Assembly: GCA_963281255.1 (NCBI GenBank)
Contig: OY725491.1
Location: forward strand, 372,001 to 436,000
Direction of reading: 5' to 3'
Source of the DNA: Aphrocallistes beatrix
Lineage: Eukaryota; Porifera; Hexactinellida; Sceptrulophora; Aphrocallistidae
Length of the DNA: 64,000 bases
Numbering within the stretch: position 1 is the stretch's first letter; each line of letters opens with the position of its first letter. The notes under the pieces are model-generated. The model saw only the letters and a list, made by a program, of their open reading frames with translations, was not told where the DNA came from and ran no database searches. Both the position numbers and the translations under genes were made by a program. Shown in pieces: positions 10,560-20,725 of the stretch.

Positions 10560-10948
10560 CAGTGGAACCTCCGTAATCCGGCATTTCTCTAAACCGACAT
10601 TATTTCTGTTCACGGATCGTTTTTCTATAGAAAACAACCTCTATAATCCGACACCTCGCTATTCCGGAATCCGACAATTTAATGATTTTCCAGTAATACA
10701 AATTCGACCTGTATAATCCGACAATTTTTTCGTCTATCAAAAAATGTCGGATTATGGAGGGGTTATTTTACCTCTTTGATCAGTCAAATTATTCGTCTGT
10801 CAAATATTGTCGGAGGTTATTTACCTCCATAATCCGACATTTTGCTGATTTTCCACAAATGTCGGGAGGTTATTCGATATTCCGACAATTTGATAATCCG
10901 ACATTTTTTTCGTCTCCCATTGAATGTCGGATTATGGAGGTTCCACTG
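10560..10948. mobile_element. MITE, CAGTGGAACCTCC terminal repeats, pogo-like
   Basis: Ends are CAGTGGAACCTCCGTAATCC and GGATTATGGAGGTTCCACTG, flanked by TA (10558-10559, 10949-10950). Inside are several further copies of TAATCCGACA and its complement (for example near 10645, 10690, 10745, 10830, 10900), giving a nested palindrome. It sits in the hAT relic; the related relic at about 20420 continues without it. Length is 389 nt with no transposase. Confidence 0.8.
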
Positions 10949-11261
10949 TACTACAAAGTATTTCACTGTTAAAGGGTAGAGGTAAAGGGTTTCTCAAACA
11001 ACAATATCTGTTGTTATTTACTATTCTTATAATTCATTTCCTCATTATAATAGCAATATAGCAAGCTTCCATTCATTTGATTGCGTTATTATATTTATTG
11101 ATATTCTTGCTTCTTAAACAAAACATGAGAGTTGCTTGTATCCTCCATTTAGAGATTGTACTGGGCAAAGCCAGTGTTGACAATATTGTAGTCAATCTAC
11201 TGAGCTATTAATAGCTAATCAAATAACTCTAAATATAGATCTATAGCAGAGTTCTAGCATA
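10949..11261. other. Intergenic stretch before the N4 promoter
   Basis: AT-rich DNA. The last about 70 nt (GAGCTATTAATAGCTAATC to GATCTATAGCAGAGTTCTAG) is the more distal part of the type A upstream region, shared with N5, N6, N8, N13 and N15. I see no gene. Confidence 0.4.
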
Positions 11262-11441
11262 CATCCACTGTAGTATCAATGTGAAACTAAGAATGAGGTT
11301 GAAGTGTAGTCACTAGGATATAGAATTTCTTTGTGGTGTATTACGATGAAATATAAATGTGAGTAAACTGTATTCTTTTCTCATTGAATAAATTGTAATT
11401 GTTTGTACTCTGTTCTTAATTGAAATAATAGCGAATCTATA
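11262..11441 (+). promoter_or_regulatory. Type A upstream block of N4
   Basis: The 180-nt conserved block with TATAAA at 11352-11357 and no insertions or deletions relative to the other type A copies. Confidence 0.6.
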
Positions 11442-12716
11442 ATGGCAACAGCAGATCCAGGATCTGGTCCTGCTAGTTTATTCGGAGTGAGTAACAAACT
11501 CCAGAGTAAAGTGAACTCGTTTAGAGAAATGATTGAACGGAAGAAGTTGGAAGTAAGAAGAGTCAGCAAAGAAATGAGAAATCTCATCGAAAAGAAAGAA
11601 GAAGCAATTATCCGTGAATTGAATGATATTTTAAAAGAAGTGAATACTAAATTGGAAAGAAAGAAGGCAGAAACTCAAAAAGAAATTGAAGGAATTGAGA
11701 CTCTTAGAAAGGAGATGGAGATAAAAATCCGTAAACTTAAGCCTACTTCAATTCATTTGACTCAAATATCCGAAGAAATCGATTCAATAAAAAGTGAAAT
11801 GGATATTGATATTCCTAATGTGAAGTTAACGTGGAGATTAGATAAATTGAAAGATTGTATAAATAGAATGTGTCGTTGTGATCAACAGATTCTAGTTTAT
11901 AATGAAGATACTCAGTATCAACTGAAATGGAGTAATTGCGAGAGAGGAATAGGAGACAATCAACTCAATAGTCCATGGGGTATAACGATAAATCCGATGA
12001 ATGAGAATATTTATGTAGCTGACCAATGGAATCACAGAGTTCAGATTTTCTCTAGAGAAGGAGAATGGATCAGATTTGTGAAAGATGAAGAAATGAAATA
12101 TCCACGAAATATTATATTCCACAACCAATCAATTTACGTTCAATGTAGTGAAGCAATTCTGAAATTGAATGAATTCACTGGAAAGAAAGAAAAGTCTAAA
12201 TCTTATGGTTTTGTTCTCGGAGGTATCTGTACAGATAATATTCATATTTATGTCGGTCAATGGAAGAGAATGAATCTAATAGTGTTAACTCTAGATTTGA
12301 TTGAAGAAAACAGAATATCTCTCAAGACTGAATTCTGCAAACAAAATACTGAAATCAGAGATATATCTCTATCTCAAGAATTGTTTTACATTTTGCTATC
12401 TGAAACAGAATTTCCAATTCAAGTATTTTCTAGAGAAGGCATTCTGACAAGATGTGTTGTTAAGAAAGATAGTATTAACTCTGCTGATTGTTTCTGTCTA
12501 GATCAGCAATACAACATCTTAGTAGCAGACTATGGAGACTCTAAAGTGAAGATATTTTCCAATGAAGGGAAGCTACTCACTCAGTTCGGTGAGAAAGGAT
12601 CTATGAAGGGACAGTTCAGTGATCTTACTGGGATTTCAATTGATGAGTTTGGTTCTATTGTTGCTGTTGATCAAAAGAATTCTGACCGTCTTCAGTCTTT
12701 TACCGTTTTCAGCTAA
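11442..12716 (+). CDS. N4: coiled-coil/NHL propeller protein, 424 aa (numbering template)
   Basis: Intact copy used here for numbering. Conserved N-terminus 1-45; coiled coil about 17-120 with the common KEIEGIETLRKEMEIKIRKL cassette; linker 121-163 with NRMCRCDQQILVYNEDT; blades about 171-216, 217-256, 257-300, 301-342, 343-386 and 387-424. Variable sites: 165-170 (CERGIG), 176-177 (NS), 196 (W), 222 (R), 236-238 (SEA), 256/258/260 (G, V, G), 273-276 (QWKR), 321 (E), 346-349 (NSAD), 357 (Y), 364 (Y), 387-388 (SM), 393-396 (SDLT) and 411-416. The residues between them hardly change across the array. No catalytic motif is visible; a ligand-binding scaffold that oligomerises through its coil is the simplest reading. 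Confidence 0.88.
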   Translation: MATADPGSGPASLFGVSNKLQSKVNSFREMIERKKLEVRRVSKEMRNLIEKKEEAIIRELNDILKEVNTKLERKKAETQKEIEGIETLRKEMEIKIRKLKPTSIHLTQISEEIDSIKSEMDIDIPNVKLTWRLDKLKDCINRMCRCDQQILVYNEDTQYQLKWSNCERGIGDNQLNSPWGITINPMNENIYVADQWNHRVQIFSREGEWIRFVKDEEMKYPRNIIFHNQSIYVQCSEAILKLNEFTGKKEKSKSYGFVLGGICTDNIHIYVGQWKRMNLIVLTLDLIEENRISLKTEFCKQNTEIRDISLSQELFYILLSETEFPIQVFSREGILTRCVVKKDSINSADCFCLDQQYNILVADYGDSKVKIFSNEGKLLTQFGEKGSMKGQFSDLTGISIDEFGSIVAVDQKNSDRLQSFTVFS

Positions 12717-12867
12717 TTATTTTGTTTCCTTAAAATAGTTTCCCTTAACTCAAGTACACTAATCTTTACTATTTTTGACATTATTTCCTTTATTCATATT
12801 TTGTGTTCAACGATTTGTTAGGGTTAATATTCATAGATTTAGGTGTATTATTGTTGTAATTGTAAAA
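12717..12867. other. 3' flank of N4, truncated
   Basis: The standard family 3' flank runs to about 12866 (TTGTTGTAATTGTAAAAAC) and is then cut by hAT-derived sequence, marking an old recombination or insertion junction. Confidence 0.5.
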
Positions 12868-13235
12868 ACAGTATGGAGGAGCAGACTTGAAGCTCTCTTC
12901 TGCTTCAGATCTATCGTTCTGACACACCATCAATTGATGGCATTAACTAACGATTTGGTACAACATCTTAACATGCTATATTCGTGACGAATTTAGTGAT
13001 TTTCAGAATCGGTTGAAGGACACGTGGCGACGAATAGATTGATGCTAAAATTTTGAAAGGAATTTGTCCTCACATAACAGAACCAGAAATAAGACACAAT
13101 TCGTATTTGACTAAGATCATTGATACAAATCGACAGAAATGATGTGCTACTTGAATGAATAAAATTGATTGTAAAATATCGATTCTTAAGTTTCTTAAGA
13201 ATTAATATTTCCTCACTGATAATTAATTGAAAGTG
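12868..13235 (+). mobile_element. hAT C-terminal relic fused to type B distal upstream DNA (R2)
   Basis: Bases 12868-12975 encode a broken tail like SRLEALFCFRSI plus a shifted SIDGIN frame, resembling the hAT transposase C-terminus. From about 12985 it runs into R2 (TTCGTGACGAATTTAGTGAT, then AAATTGATTGTAAAATATCG), which elsewhere precedes the type B genes N7, N9, N10, N11 and N14. Here no gene follows directly, so this is a displaced copy. Confidence 0.55.
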
Positions 13236-13479
13236 CATACTGCAACTCGTAATTATATTATCAATTTTGATGAAATTGAATTGCTGTCTTTCCCTGAATA
13301 TATACCCAGGCCCTTATTTTTTTCGTACTCAAAAACCGCCGGAGTACAAAGGTTTGAAGTGCTCTATTGTTTGAAAAACAGTCGCATTTGAAAGAGATAA
13401 CTATTTCAGAATAAACGGTACCTCTTTCAATGATTTATGAATATCTTTGTAAGAATGTTTATTTATAGATTTACGCAAA
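13236..13479. other. Intergenic, no gene seen
   Basis: Related to about 42215-42480 (AAACCGCCGGAGT and AATAAACGGTACCTCTTTCA occur in both), so it is part of an older duplicated intergenic segment. No feature recognised. Confidence 0.35.
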
Positions 13480-14000
13480 TAGATCTAATCTGGAGGACAT
13501 ACCAGATTCACTGTGGAAGACGAGGAGAATGAAATGACTCCCAGAAACCACATTTAAAAGGTTAAGAACAGAATGAATGAAAGGAGATTAATGATCCAAC
13601 AGCAAGTAGAGGAATCATAGAATCAACAGGACAGTGCAATCTTGTGTAGATAGATACAAGAGCAAATGCATAGCTCAGATCAAGCAAAGGCATAAAGAAG
13701 TGACAAAAGAAGAAGCAAAGTTATTGCACGAGATCCTTCGTCTGAAGACAAAACTGGATTCCCTGGAAAGACACCTCAAAGGAGAGGAGAGGAATCCCAA
13801 TCCACGCGATGAGAGGAAAAGGAAAAACTGAGCAGCGGCTTGCCATCCTGAATTCAAAGCGGGAGGAAATCTGCCCAGATTTCCGATGTTGTCCTGATAT
13901 TCAAGCGCTTAAAATTTACTGAATGAGAACCTTCCATTCGAGAAGGAGGTACAAGAAGCGCTACTGTGAATCATCAGGTTAGCGATGGTGATATCACAAT
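13480..14000 (+). pseudogene. Coiled-coil gene relic, copy 1
   Basis: Includes a short open frame 13634-13831 encoding CIAQIKQRHKEVTKEEAKLL then HEILRLKTKLDSLERHLKGE, with V/L residues at 7-residue spacing. The surrounding DNA (GATCTAATCTGGAGGACATA, then AGATTTCCGATGTTGTCCTG) is repeated at 42520-43030, with stops at different places; a third piece is at 19258-19372. The parent gene is not recognised. Conservation extends well past the short ORF, so this is a decayed larger gene or element rather than a small gene. Confidence 0.4.
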
Positions 14001-14393
14001 TTAGATTATTCTTATCTTTAATTATTAATTTTCCAACCTTTTGAGTTTATTACTTCACCTTTGTACTCTCCTCAAACATTGATACTTGTCATAATCCTCT
14101 TTATTTAGCAATTTAACTATATTGTTACAGTTCATTTTATAGTGATGGACAATAATATTGCTATATTCCTAGTTTATTAACAAGATACTCATGAGTAAAG
14201 TAAAAATTGCTCCTTTCATTTCATCAAATTGTGATATCATATTAATTGATTTTTTCTTGCTTCATAACGAAAAGGCAGAATTTAGAGATTGCACTAAGAA
14301 AGATTGTGATGCTAATCTTACAATAAATCTACTGAGCTATTAATAGCTAATCAACTAACTCTAAATATAGATCTATAGCAGAGTTCTAGCAGA
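14001..14393. other. Intergenic, no gene seen
   Basis: AT-rich. The segment after about 14040 resembles 43080-43330 behind the second coiled-coil relic, and the last 70 nt is the distal type A upstream region. Confidence 0.35.
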
Positions 14394-14573
14394 CATCCAC
14401 TGTAGTATCAATGTGAAACTAAGAATGAGGTTGAAGTGTAGTCACTAGGATATAGAATTTCTTTGTGGAGTATTACGATGAAATATAAATGTGAGTAAAC
14501 TGTATTCTTTTCTTATTGAATAAATTGTAATTGTTTGTACCCTGTTCTTAATTGAAATAATAGCGAATCTATA
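14394..14573 (+). promoter_or_regulatory. Type A upstream block of N5
   Basis: Conserved 180-nt block, TATAAA at 14484-14489. It is intact even though the gene behind it is broken, so loss of the gene is probably recent. Confidence 0.55.
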
Positions 14574-15842
14574 ATGGCAACAGCAGATCCAGGATCTGGT
14601 CCTGCTAGTTTATTCGGAGTGAGTAACAAACTCCAGAGTAAAGTGAACTCGTTTAGAGAAATGATTGAACGGAAGAAGTTGGAAGTGAGAAGAGTCAGCA
14701 AAGAAATGAGAAGTCTTATCGAAACGAAAGAAGGATCAATAATCCGAGAATTGAATGTTATTTGGGAAGAAGTGAATACTAAATTGGAAAGGAAGAAGAT
14801 TGATACTCAAAATGAAATTGAAGAAATAGAAACTCTTAGAAAGGAATTTTAGAAAAAATTCCGAAAACTTAAAACTACTTCAATTCAATTGAGTCAAATA
14901 TCTGAAGAAATCGATTTAGTGAAAAGCGAAATGGATATTGATGTTCCTAATGTGAAGTTAACGTGGAGAGTGGATGAATTGAAAGATTGTATAAATAAAA
15001 TGTGTCGTTGTGATCAACAGATTCTAGTTTATAATGAAGATACTCAGTATCAACTGAAATGGAGTAAGTGCGAGTATGGAGACAATCAACTCAACAGGCC
15101 ATGGGGTTTAGCGACTAATCCTATGAATGAGAATATTTATGTAGCTGACCAATTCAATCACAGAGTTCAGATTTTCTCTAGAGAAGGAGAAAGGATCAGA
15201 TCTGTGAAAGATGAAGAAATGAAAAATCCACTAAATATTCTAATTCACAACCAATCAATTTACGTTCAATGTCACAGAGTAATTCTGAAATTGAATGAAT
15301 TCACTGAGAAGAAAGAAAAGTCTAAATCTTATGATTTTCATCTCAGAGGTATCTGTACAGATAATATTCATATTTATGTCGGTCAATGGAAGGGAATGAA
15401 TCTAATAGTGTTAACTCTAGATTTAATTGAAGAAAACAGAATATCTCTCAAGACTGAATTCTGTAAACAAAATACTGAAATCAGAGATATATCTCTATCT
15501 CAAGAATTGTTTTATATTCTGCTATATGAAACAGAATTTCCAATTCAAGTATTTTCTAGAGAAGGCATTCTGACAAGATGTGTTGTTAAGAAAGATAGCA
15601 TTGACTCTGCTTATTGTTTCTGTCTAGACCAGCAACACAACATCTTAGTAGCAGATAATGAAAACACTAAGGTGAAGATATTTTCCAATGAAGGGAAGCT
15701 ACTCACTCAGTTCGGTGAGAAAGGTTTTAGGAAAGGACAGTTCAACAGTATTCGTGGGATATCCGTTGATGAGTTTGGTTCTATTGTCGCTGTTGATTGC
15801 AAGAACTCTGACTGTCTTCAGGTTTTGACCATTATCAGCTAG
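14574..15842 (+). pseudogene. N5: coiled-coil/NHL family member with premature stop
   Basis: Homology covers the whole family length in one frame, but codon 93 is TAG (14850-14852), in the coil after TLRKEF; relatives have a Glu codon there (N9 has KELEK). Otherwise the frame is open to 15840. It lacks two residues in blade 1 entry (CEYGDNQL where others have CEYGSGDNQL). Variable-site residues are NR, F, L, HRV, DFHLRG, QWKG, DSAY, N/E (VADNENTK), FR and NSIR. Either it is a young pseudogene, makes a 92-aa coil-only fragment, or restarts at ATG 14931, which would give an almost coil-less propeller. Pseudogene is the safest call. Confidence 0.75.
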
Positions 15843-16619
15843 TTAAGTTTGTTCTCACTTAATTGAGATTGTTCCTCTAAACTAAGCCTACTAATCTTCA
15901 ATATTTTTATTACTATTTTCTTTATTCTTGTTTTGTATTCAGCGATTTGTTGGATATTTATATTTCTAGATTTAATAATATTGTTCTAATTGTAAAAATC
16001 TTATGCTAGAAAACATATAAACATTTTATTTGATACTACCACGTTGTTTTAATAATTTGACTTTTTCTGTTAACTCTTGTATTCTAGATGTTTATTAAAC
16101 AATACATTTATTTTTTGATATTATTGCAAAACATATTCTCTTAAATCTTTTGAAATCTCTTGATTCTATCTTATAGCATTGTTAATTGATCAAAATTCAT
16201 TATTTTCTATTAATCAATGCAATTCGTTCAAAAGTCCTAAACGTCCTACCAATCCATATCCTCGTCTATGTCCCTGGATATAGCAACGTAACGATTTGCA
16301 GTACAACTTTCAGTTAGTTTCCTTCTAGCCTGATAAGTCATATACGTATATAATGTTAGTTTACTTTTCTGTATGAATCAGCAACTCAACTCTCTCATAA
16401 GTTCAAGTCTATAAGATTCAAGGCTGTGCTCGAATTTGTTCACTCAACTTCAGTCAGTATAATTATGCACTGATTAATGCCACTTTTCCCTGTGGTCTTT
16501 TCTATTTATAGTCTGGACCCCAAATATATTACTTCCCAAAATAGCTTAAACAGGAAATGACGCAACACATCCTTGGTACAGGCGAGATAACAGCATTTAT
16601 AACTGCACATATAGTTGAA
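15843..16619. other. Intergenic: 3' flank of N5 and unassigned DNA
   Basis: The family 3' flank runs to about 16150. After that there is AT-rich DNA with a stretch near 16290-16470 related to 4000-4170 behind N2 (AACGATTTGC, CTCGAATTTGTT(C/T)ACTCAACTTC). No gene seen. Confidence 0.4.
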
Positions 16620-17110
16620 TGCTGTTTCGTGTATATAAACGAACACAGGACTAGGGACATCATGGATGTTCTAGATGTCTGAACATTCACTGCTTCTTCA
16701 TTTATCTAAATGTACACTACATAACCCTATCTAATATGAACATTACTTTCTAACGAATCCCTCTTAGGACACTCACTGCCCATAAAACTTTCCATCTGCC
16801 TTTAAACCAGTGTCCAATTTCCTCTTGATACAATCAATATTAAACTTGACTAATGAGACATTCCATCTCATCTACATACTTGCACATAAGTATTTAATCT
16901 TCCTAAGTAAATACCACACACATACATTATGATGAGATACTGCTTAATATGTCAACAGAATGATTGGTTATCATGGAAATATTTGGGCAGGCACCACTTG
17001 CCATTTGGTCTGGTTTTAGCAGGATTTCAATAGTGACCTCAAATGATCCTGTTAAACCTGAACACTCCTAAAACTGTGGCGTCGACTATGAACATCTGAG
17101 AAGAAATGTA
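16620..17110. repeat. Dispersed repeats R1 and R3 in tandem
   Basis: R1 landmarks: AGGACACTCACTGCC, GACATTCCATCTCATCTACA and ACACACATACATTATGATGA. R3 landmarks follow: GGTCTGGTTTTAGCAGGA, AACCTGAACACTCCTAAAAC and GTGGCGTCGAC. The same R1-R3 order occurs upstream of N8 (29230-29560) and N15 (56700-57250), so these upstream regions share ancestry. Confidence 0.55.
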
Positions 17111-17228
17111 ATTCAAAGAACTAGCAAATATCTACCATTCTCTTATCGACAATCTTAAGTTAATCCACTGAGCTATTAATAGCTAATCAACTAATCTAAA
17201 TATAGATCTATAGCAGAGTTCTAGCATA

Positions 17229-17408
17229 CATCCACTGTAGTATCAATGTGAAACTAAGAATGAGGTTGAAGTGTAGTCACTAGGATATAGAATTTCTTTG
17301 TGGTGTATTACGATGAAATATAAATGTGAGTAAACTGTATTATTTTCTTATTGAATAAATTGTAATTGTTTATACTCTGTTCTTAATTGAAATAATAGCG
17401 AATCTATA
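17229..17408 (+). promoter_or_regulatory. Type A upstream block of N6
   Basis: Conserved 180-nt block, TATAAA at 17319-17324. Confidence 0.6.
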
Positions 17409-18680
17409 ATGGCAACAGCAGATCCAGGATCTGGTCCTGCTAGTTTATTCGGAGTGAGTAACAAACTCCAGAGTAAAGTGAACTCGTTTAGAGAAATGAT
17501 TGAACGGAAGAAGTTGGAAGTAAGAAGAGTCAGCAAAGAAATGAGAAGTCTTATCGAAAAGAAAGAAGAATCAATTATCCGAGAATTGAATGCTATTTGG
17601 GAAGAATTGAATGCTAAAATAGAAAGAAAGAAATCCGAAACTCAAAAAGAAATTGAAGAAATTGAGACTCTTAGAAAGGAAATGGAGAGAAAAATTCGTA
17701 AACTTAAAACTACTTCAATTCAATTGACTCAAATATCCGAAGAAATCGATTCTATAAAAAGCGAAATGGATATTGATATTCCTGATGTGAAGTTAACGTG
17801 GAGAATAGGTGAATTGAAAGATTGTATAAATAGAATGTGTCGTTGTGATCAACAAAATCTAGTTTATAATAAAGATACTCGGTTTCAACTGAAATGGAGT
17901 AAATGCGAGAATGAAAGAGGAGACAATCAACTCTGTAATCCATGTGGTATAGCGACTAATCCTATGAATGAGAATATTTATGTAGCTGACCAATCGAATC
18001 ACAGAGTTCAGATTTTCTCTAGAGAAGGAGAATGGATCAGATCTGTGAAAGATGAAGAAATGAAATATCCACAAAATATTATATTTCACAACCAATCAAT
18101 TTACGTACAATGTAATACAGCTATTCTGAAATTGAATGAATTCACTGAGAAGATAGAAAAGTCTAAATCTTATGGTTTTAATCTCAGAGGTATCTGTACA
18201 GATAATATTCATATTTATGTCGGAATTCGCCATGGAATGAATCTAATAGTGTTAACTCTAGATTTGATTGAAGAAAACAGAATATCTCTCAAGACTGAAT
18301 TCTGTAAACAAAATCCTGAAATCAGAGATATATCTCTATCCCAAGGATTGTTTTACATTTTGCTGTCTGAAACAGAATTTCCAATTCAAGTATTTTCTAG
18401 AGAAGGCATTCTGACAAGATGTGTTGTTAAGAAGGATAGCATTAACTCTGCTTTTTGTTTCTGTCTAGATCAGCAACACAACATCTTCGTAGCAGACTGT
18501 GGAGACTCTAAAGTGAAGATATTTTCCAATGAAGGGAAGCTACTCACTCAGTTTGGTGAGGAAGGATCTGAGAAAGGACAGTTCACTGATCTTCTTGGAA
18601 TTTTCGGTGATTTTGGTTCAATTCTCACAGTTGATTGGAAGAAATCTGGCCTTCTTCAGTCTTTCACCATTGTCAACTAA
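17409..18680 (+). CDS. N6: coiled-coil/NHL propeller protein, 423 aa
   Basis: Intact single-exon copy with the common coil cassette (KEIEEIETLRKEMERKIRKL). Variable-site residues are ENERG and CN (blade 1 entry, followed by PCGI where nearly all others have PWGI), S (VADQSNHR), Q, NTA, N and R around GFNLRG, IRH (blade 3, where most have QWK), SAF and C in blade 5, SE and TDLL in blade 6. Blade 6 is atypical: GIFGDFGSILTVD, one residue shorter than GISVDEFGSIVTVD, which accounts for 423 aa. The end is standard (LQSFTIVN). The Trp-to-Cys change at the blade 1 entry and the short blade 6 could alter propeller closure. Confidence 0.86.
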   Translation: MATADPGSGPASLFGVSNKLQSKVNSFREMIERKKLEVRRVSKEMRSLIEKKEESIIRELNAIWEELNAKIERKKSETQKEIEEIETLRKEMERKIRKLKTTSIQLTQISEEIDSIKSEMDIDIPDVKLTWRIGELKDCINRMCRCDQQNLVYNKDTRFQLKWSKCENERGDNQLCNPCGIATNPMNENIYVADQSNHRVQIFSREGEWIRSVKDEEMKYPQNIIFHNQSIYVQCNTAILKLNEFTEKIEKSKSYGFNLRGICTDNIHIYVGIRHGMNLIVLTLDLIEENRISLKTEFCKQNPEIRDISLSQGLFYILLSETEFPIQVFSREGILTRCVVKKDSINSAFCFCLDQQHNIFVADCGDSKVKIFSNEGKLLTQFGEEGSEKGQFTDLLGIFGDFGSILTVDWKKSGLLQSFTIVN

Positions 18681-19374
18681 TTTAATTTTGTCTTCAATTA
18701 ACATTGTTCCTATAAACTAAGCTCACTAATCTCTCATTATTTTATCATTCTTTTATTTACTCTTAGTTTGTATTCAGCGATTTGTTAGACATTTATTTTT
18801 ATAGATTTAGATTGTCATAATTGTAAAAAGTCTATATTAGAAAACATATAGACATTTGTTTACATTTTCCATACCTCAGTATTCTCGTATGTTACACATA
18901 CACATAACTGTTTAATCTTCCTAAGTAGATACCACACACGTACACTATGATGAAATGATGTTGCTTCATATTTAACAGGATGATTGGTTGTCATAGAAAC
19001 ATCTGGGCTGGCACTTGACCTCCAAATGGGATTCCGGTCCATTTTCCCGGGTTTAGATTTTTGAATCCTGAAATTTATCTCATTCTTTGATATTTACAAA
19101 GCAATGAATAACTCAAATGTTGTCTTATCGCATGATACATAATCCTATTTTTAAGGTGTATTTTGCCATTGTAAGGTTATCAATTATTATTGAATTGATT
19201 GATTAGACAATTACACCTCGGTTTCAGCTAAATCTAAATTATGTCTTCTTCAATCACAATCACAATCCACGCGATGTAAGGAAAACACATTAAGCAGCGG
19301 CTTGCCATCCTGAATTCAAAGTGGAAGGAAACTTTCCCCGATTTCCGATGTTGTCCTGATATTCAACCCGCAGC
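18681..19374. other. Intergenic: 3' flank, R1 fragment, coiled-coil relic fragment
   Basis: Family 3' flank to about 18865; R1 piece about 18890-19035 (ACACACGTACACTATGATGA); unassigned 19040-19255; then 19258-19372 matches the end of the coiled-coil relic (AGCAGCGGCTTGCCATCCTG). No intact gene. Confidence 0.45.
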
Positions 19375-19960
19375 CAAAGAACATATCTAAACTTCTATCT
19401 GTCCTCGGGTTAGTGGATTACTATGGTAGTTCCATTCAGAGTGTTTCAGCGGTCTTGGTTCCTCTATATTTTCTACTAAGAAATCAGACGGAAAGGTTTT
19501 GGGGAACAAATCAGGCCTCTTCTTTCGAGAAAGTGAAGAATTGCTAGTTTCTTCTTGAGTGTTGGTCCACTTTGACCTGATAAAGAGTTGATCGTTAGTT
19601 CGGATGCGTCACAGTACGGAATTGGGGCAGTTTTGTCTCATTTAATGGAAGATGGAAGCGAAAGGTCAATCTGCTATGCATCACGACCATTAGCTGCGGC
19701 AGAAAATAGGATATTCACAACTTGCCAAAGAGGCTCTGGCCATTATTTTTAAGGTTAAGAAGTTTCACCACTTTCTACATGGCCGGTCTTTTTCAATATA
19801 ATCTGACCACAAGCCCCTTCAACACATATTTGGTTGTGATTAACCTGTGCCACGGATTGTTTCGGCGAGGTTACAAAGGTGTGCACTGGTATTGAGTGCT
19901 TACGATTACAGATTAGTTACAAGAGGGGAATGAAATGGGTCATGCAGACTGTTTAAGCCG
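19375..19960 (+). mobile_element. Decayed Ty3/gypsy fragment (RNase H to integrase linker)
   Basis: Broken frames encode RNase H landmarks (LIVSSDASQYGIGAVLSHL near 19585-19640, and SICYASRPLAAAE) and further on MGHADCLSRLP at 19935, the usual end of the RNase H region in Ty3/gypsy Pol. The sequence is closely related to 35455-35820, so both derive from one element family distinct from the intact element at 24117. Frameshifts make it non-functional. Confidence 0.7.
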
Positions 19961-20126
19961 TCTTCCCCTATCAGAGCACCAAAGGATGCCCCATTACAAT
20001 GCCGCTCTTCCCTTGCTTCTTACATATATCTCATTGAAATGCTGGACAATTGTGGGAGTAGGACTAACGCCTACATCTGATAAAAGTAGGAGTAATGCCA
20101 ATTTTGGAGTAGGACTAGCGACCGCA

Positions 20127-20139
20127 CCCCCCCCCCCCC
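20127..20139. repeat. C13 homopolymer
   Basis: Thirteen consecutive C residues next to AGTAGGACTA-type short repeats (20053-20118). The length may be imprecise because such runs are error-prone in sequencing. Confidence 0.8.
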
Positions 20140-20154
20140 GGTTTGCATCACGCT

Positions 20155-20725
20155 CAGTGTAGAGAGCTGCAGCAGTGGTACGGATCAGTCTGTTGAAGAC
20201 TATTTTAGAATAAATGTCTTATATCGAGCCATCGACAGCATTGTCAATGACTTGGAACTTCGGTTTGGTGAGAGGCAGTGAAGAGTGGTGGAACTAGCAC
20301 GACTCACTCCAGCATTCATGTTAGAAAATAGTGAGGACAACTGGTCTGTTGTGGAATCGGCCATCTCCGTTTATGGTCACTCACTGGAAGATCTGATGGT
20401 TGTGGTCCGCTGTGAGTACTGCTTGTGGCAGAGGAAGTGGTCTAGTGTCTTAAAGAAGGACCGTCCAACATCCATCCTTACTGCACTGATAACTGCGCTT
20501 CATTTCCCAACATTTCTGCATTGCTGCAGATCTTGGAACTCTGCCAGTTAAGACTGCTAAGGCTGAGTGCTGTTCTCTAAGCTGGAGAGAACTCTAACAG
20601 CAATACGGAGCAGTATGGAGGAGCAGACTTGAAGCTCTCTTCTGCTTCAGATTCATCGTTCCGACACTCCACCAATTGATGGCATTAACCAACAATTTGG
20701 AGCAACATCTTAACATGTTATATTC
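20155..20725 (+). mobile_element. hAT transposase relic, C-terminal half
   Basis: Matches 10270-10550: VEDYFRINVL, then a broken IDSIVNDLELRFGERQ frame (20190-20280). It continues without the MITE to the tail with RLEALFCFRSIVPTLHQLMA near 20630 and SIDGINQQFG in another frame. Several frame breaks. It ends at the start of R2/type B upstream DNA. Confidence 0.65.

Noticed and set aside
10525-10972. Small ORFs rich in Ser/Ile/Arg
   Set aside because: They arise from the repeated TAATCCGACA units of a MITE.
13634-13831. bZIP transcription factor
   Set aside because: The basic stretch lacks the NxxAAxxCR pattern and its spacing to the first leucine is off; only a leucine-spaced coil can be claimed.
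14850-14888. Stop-codon readthrough of the N5 TAG
   Set aside because: No conserved readthrough context, and no sibling has a stop at this place; a nonsense mutation is simpler.
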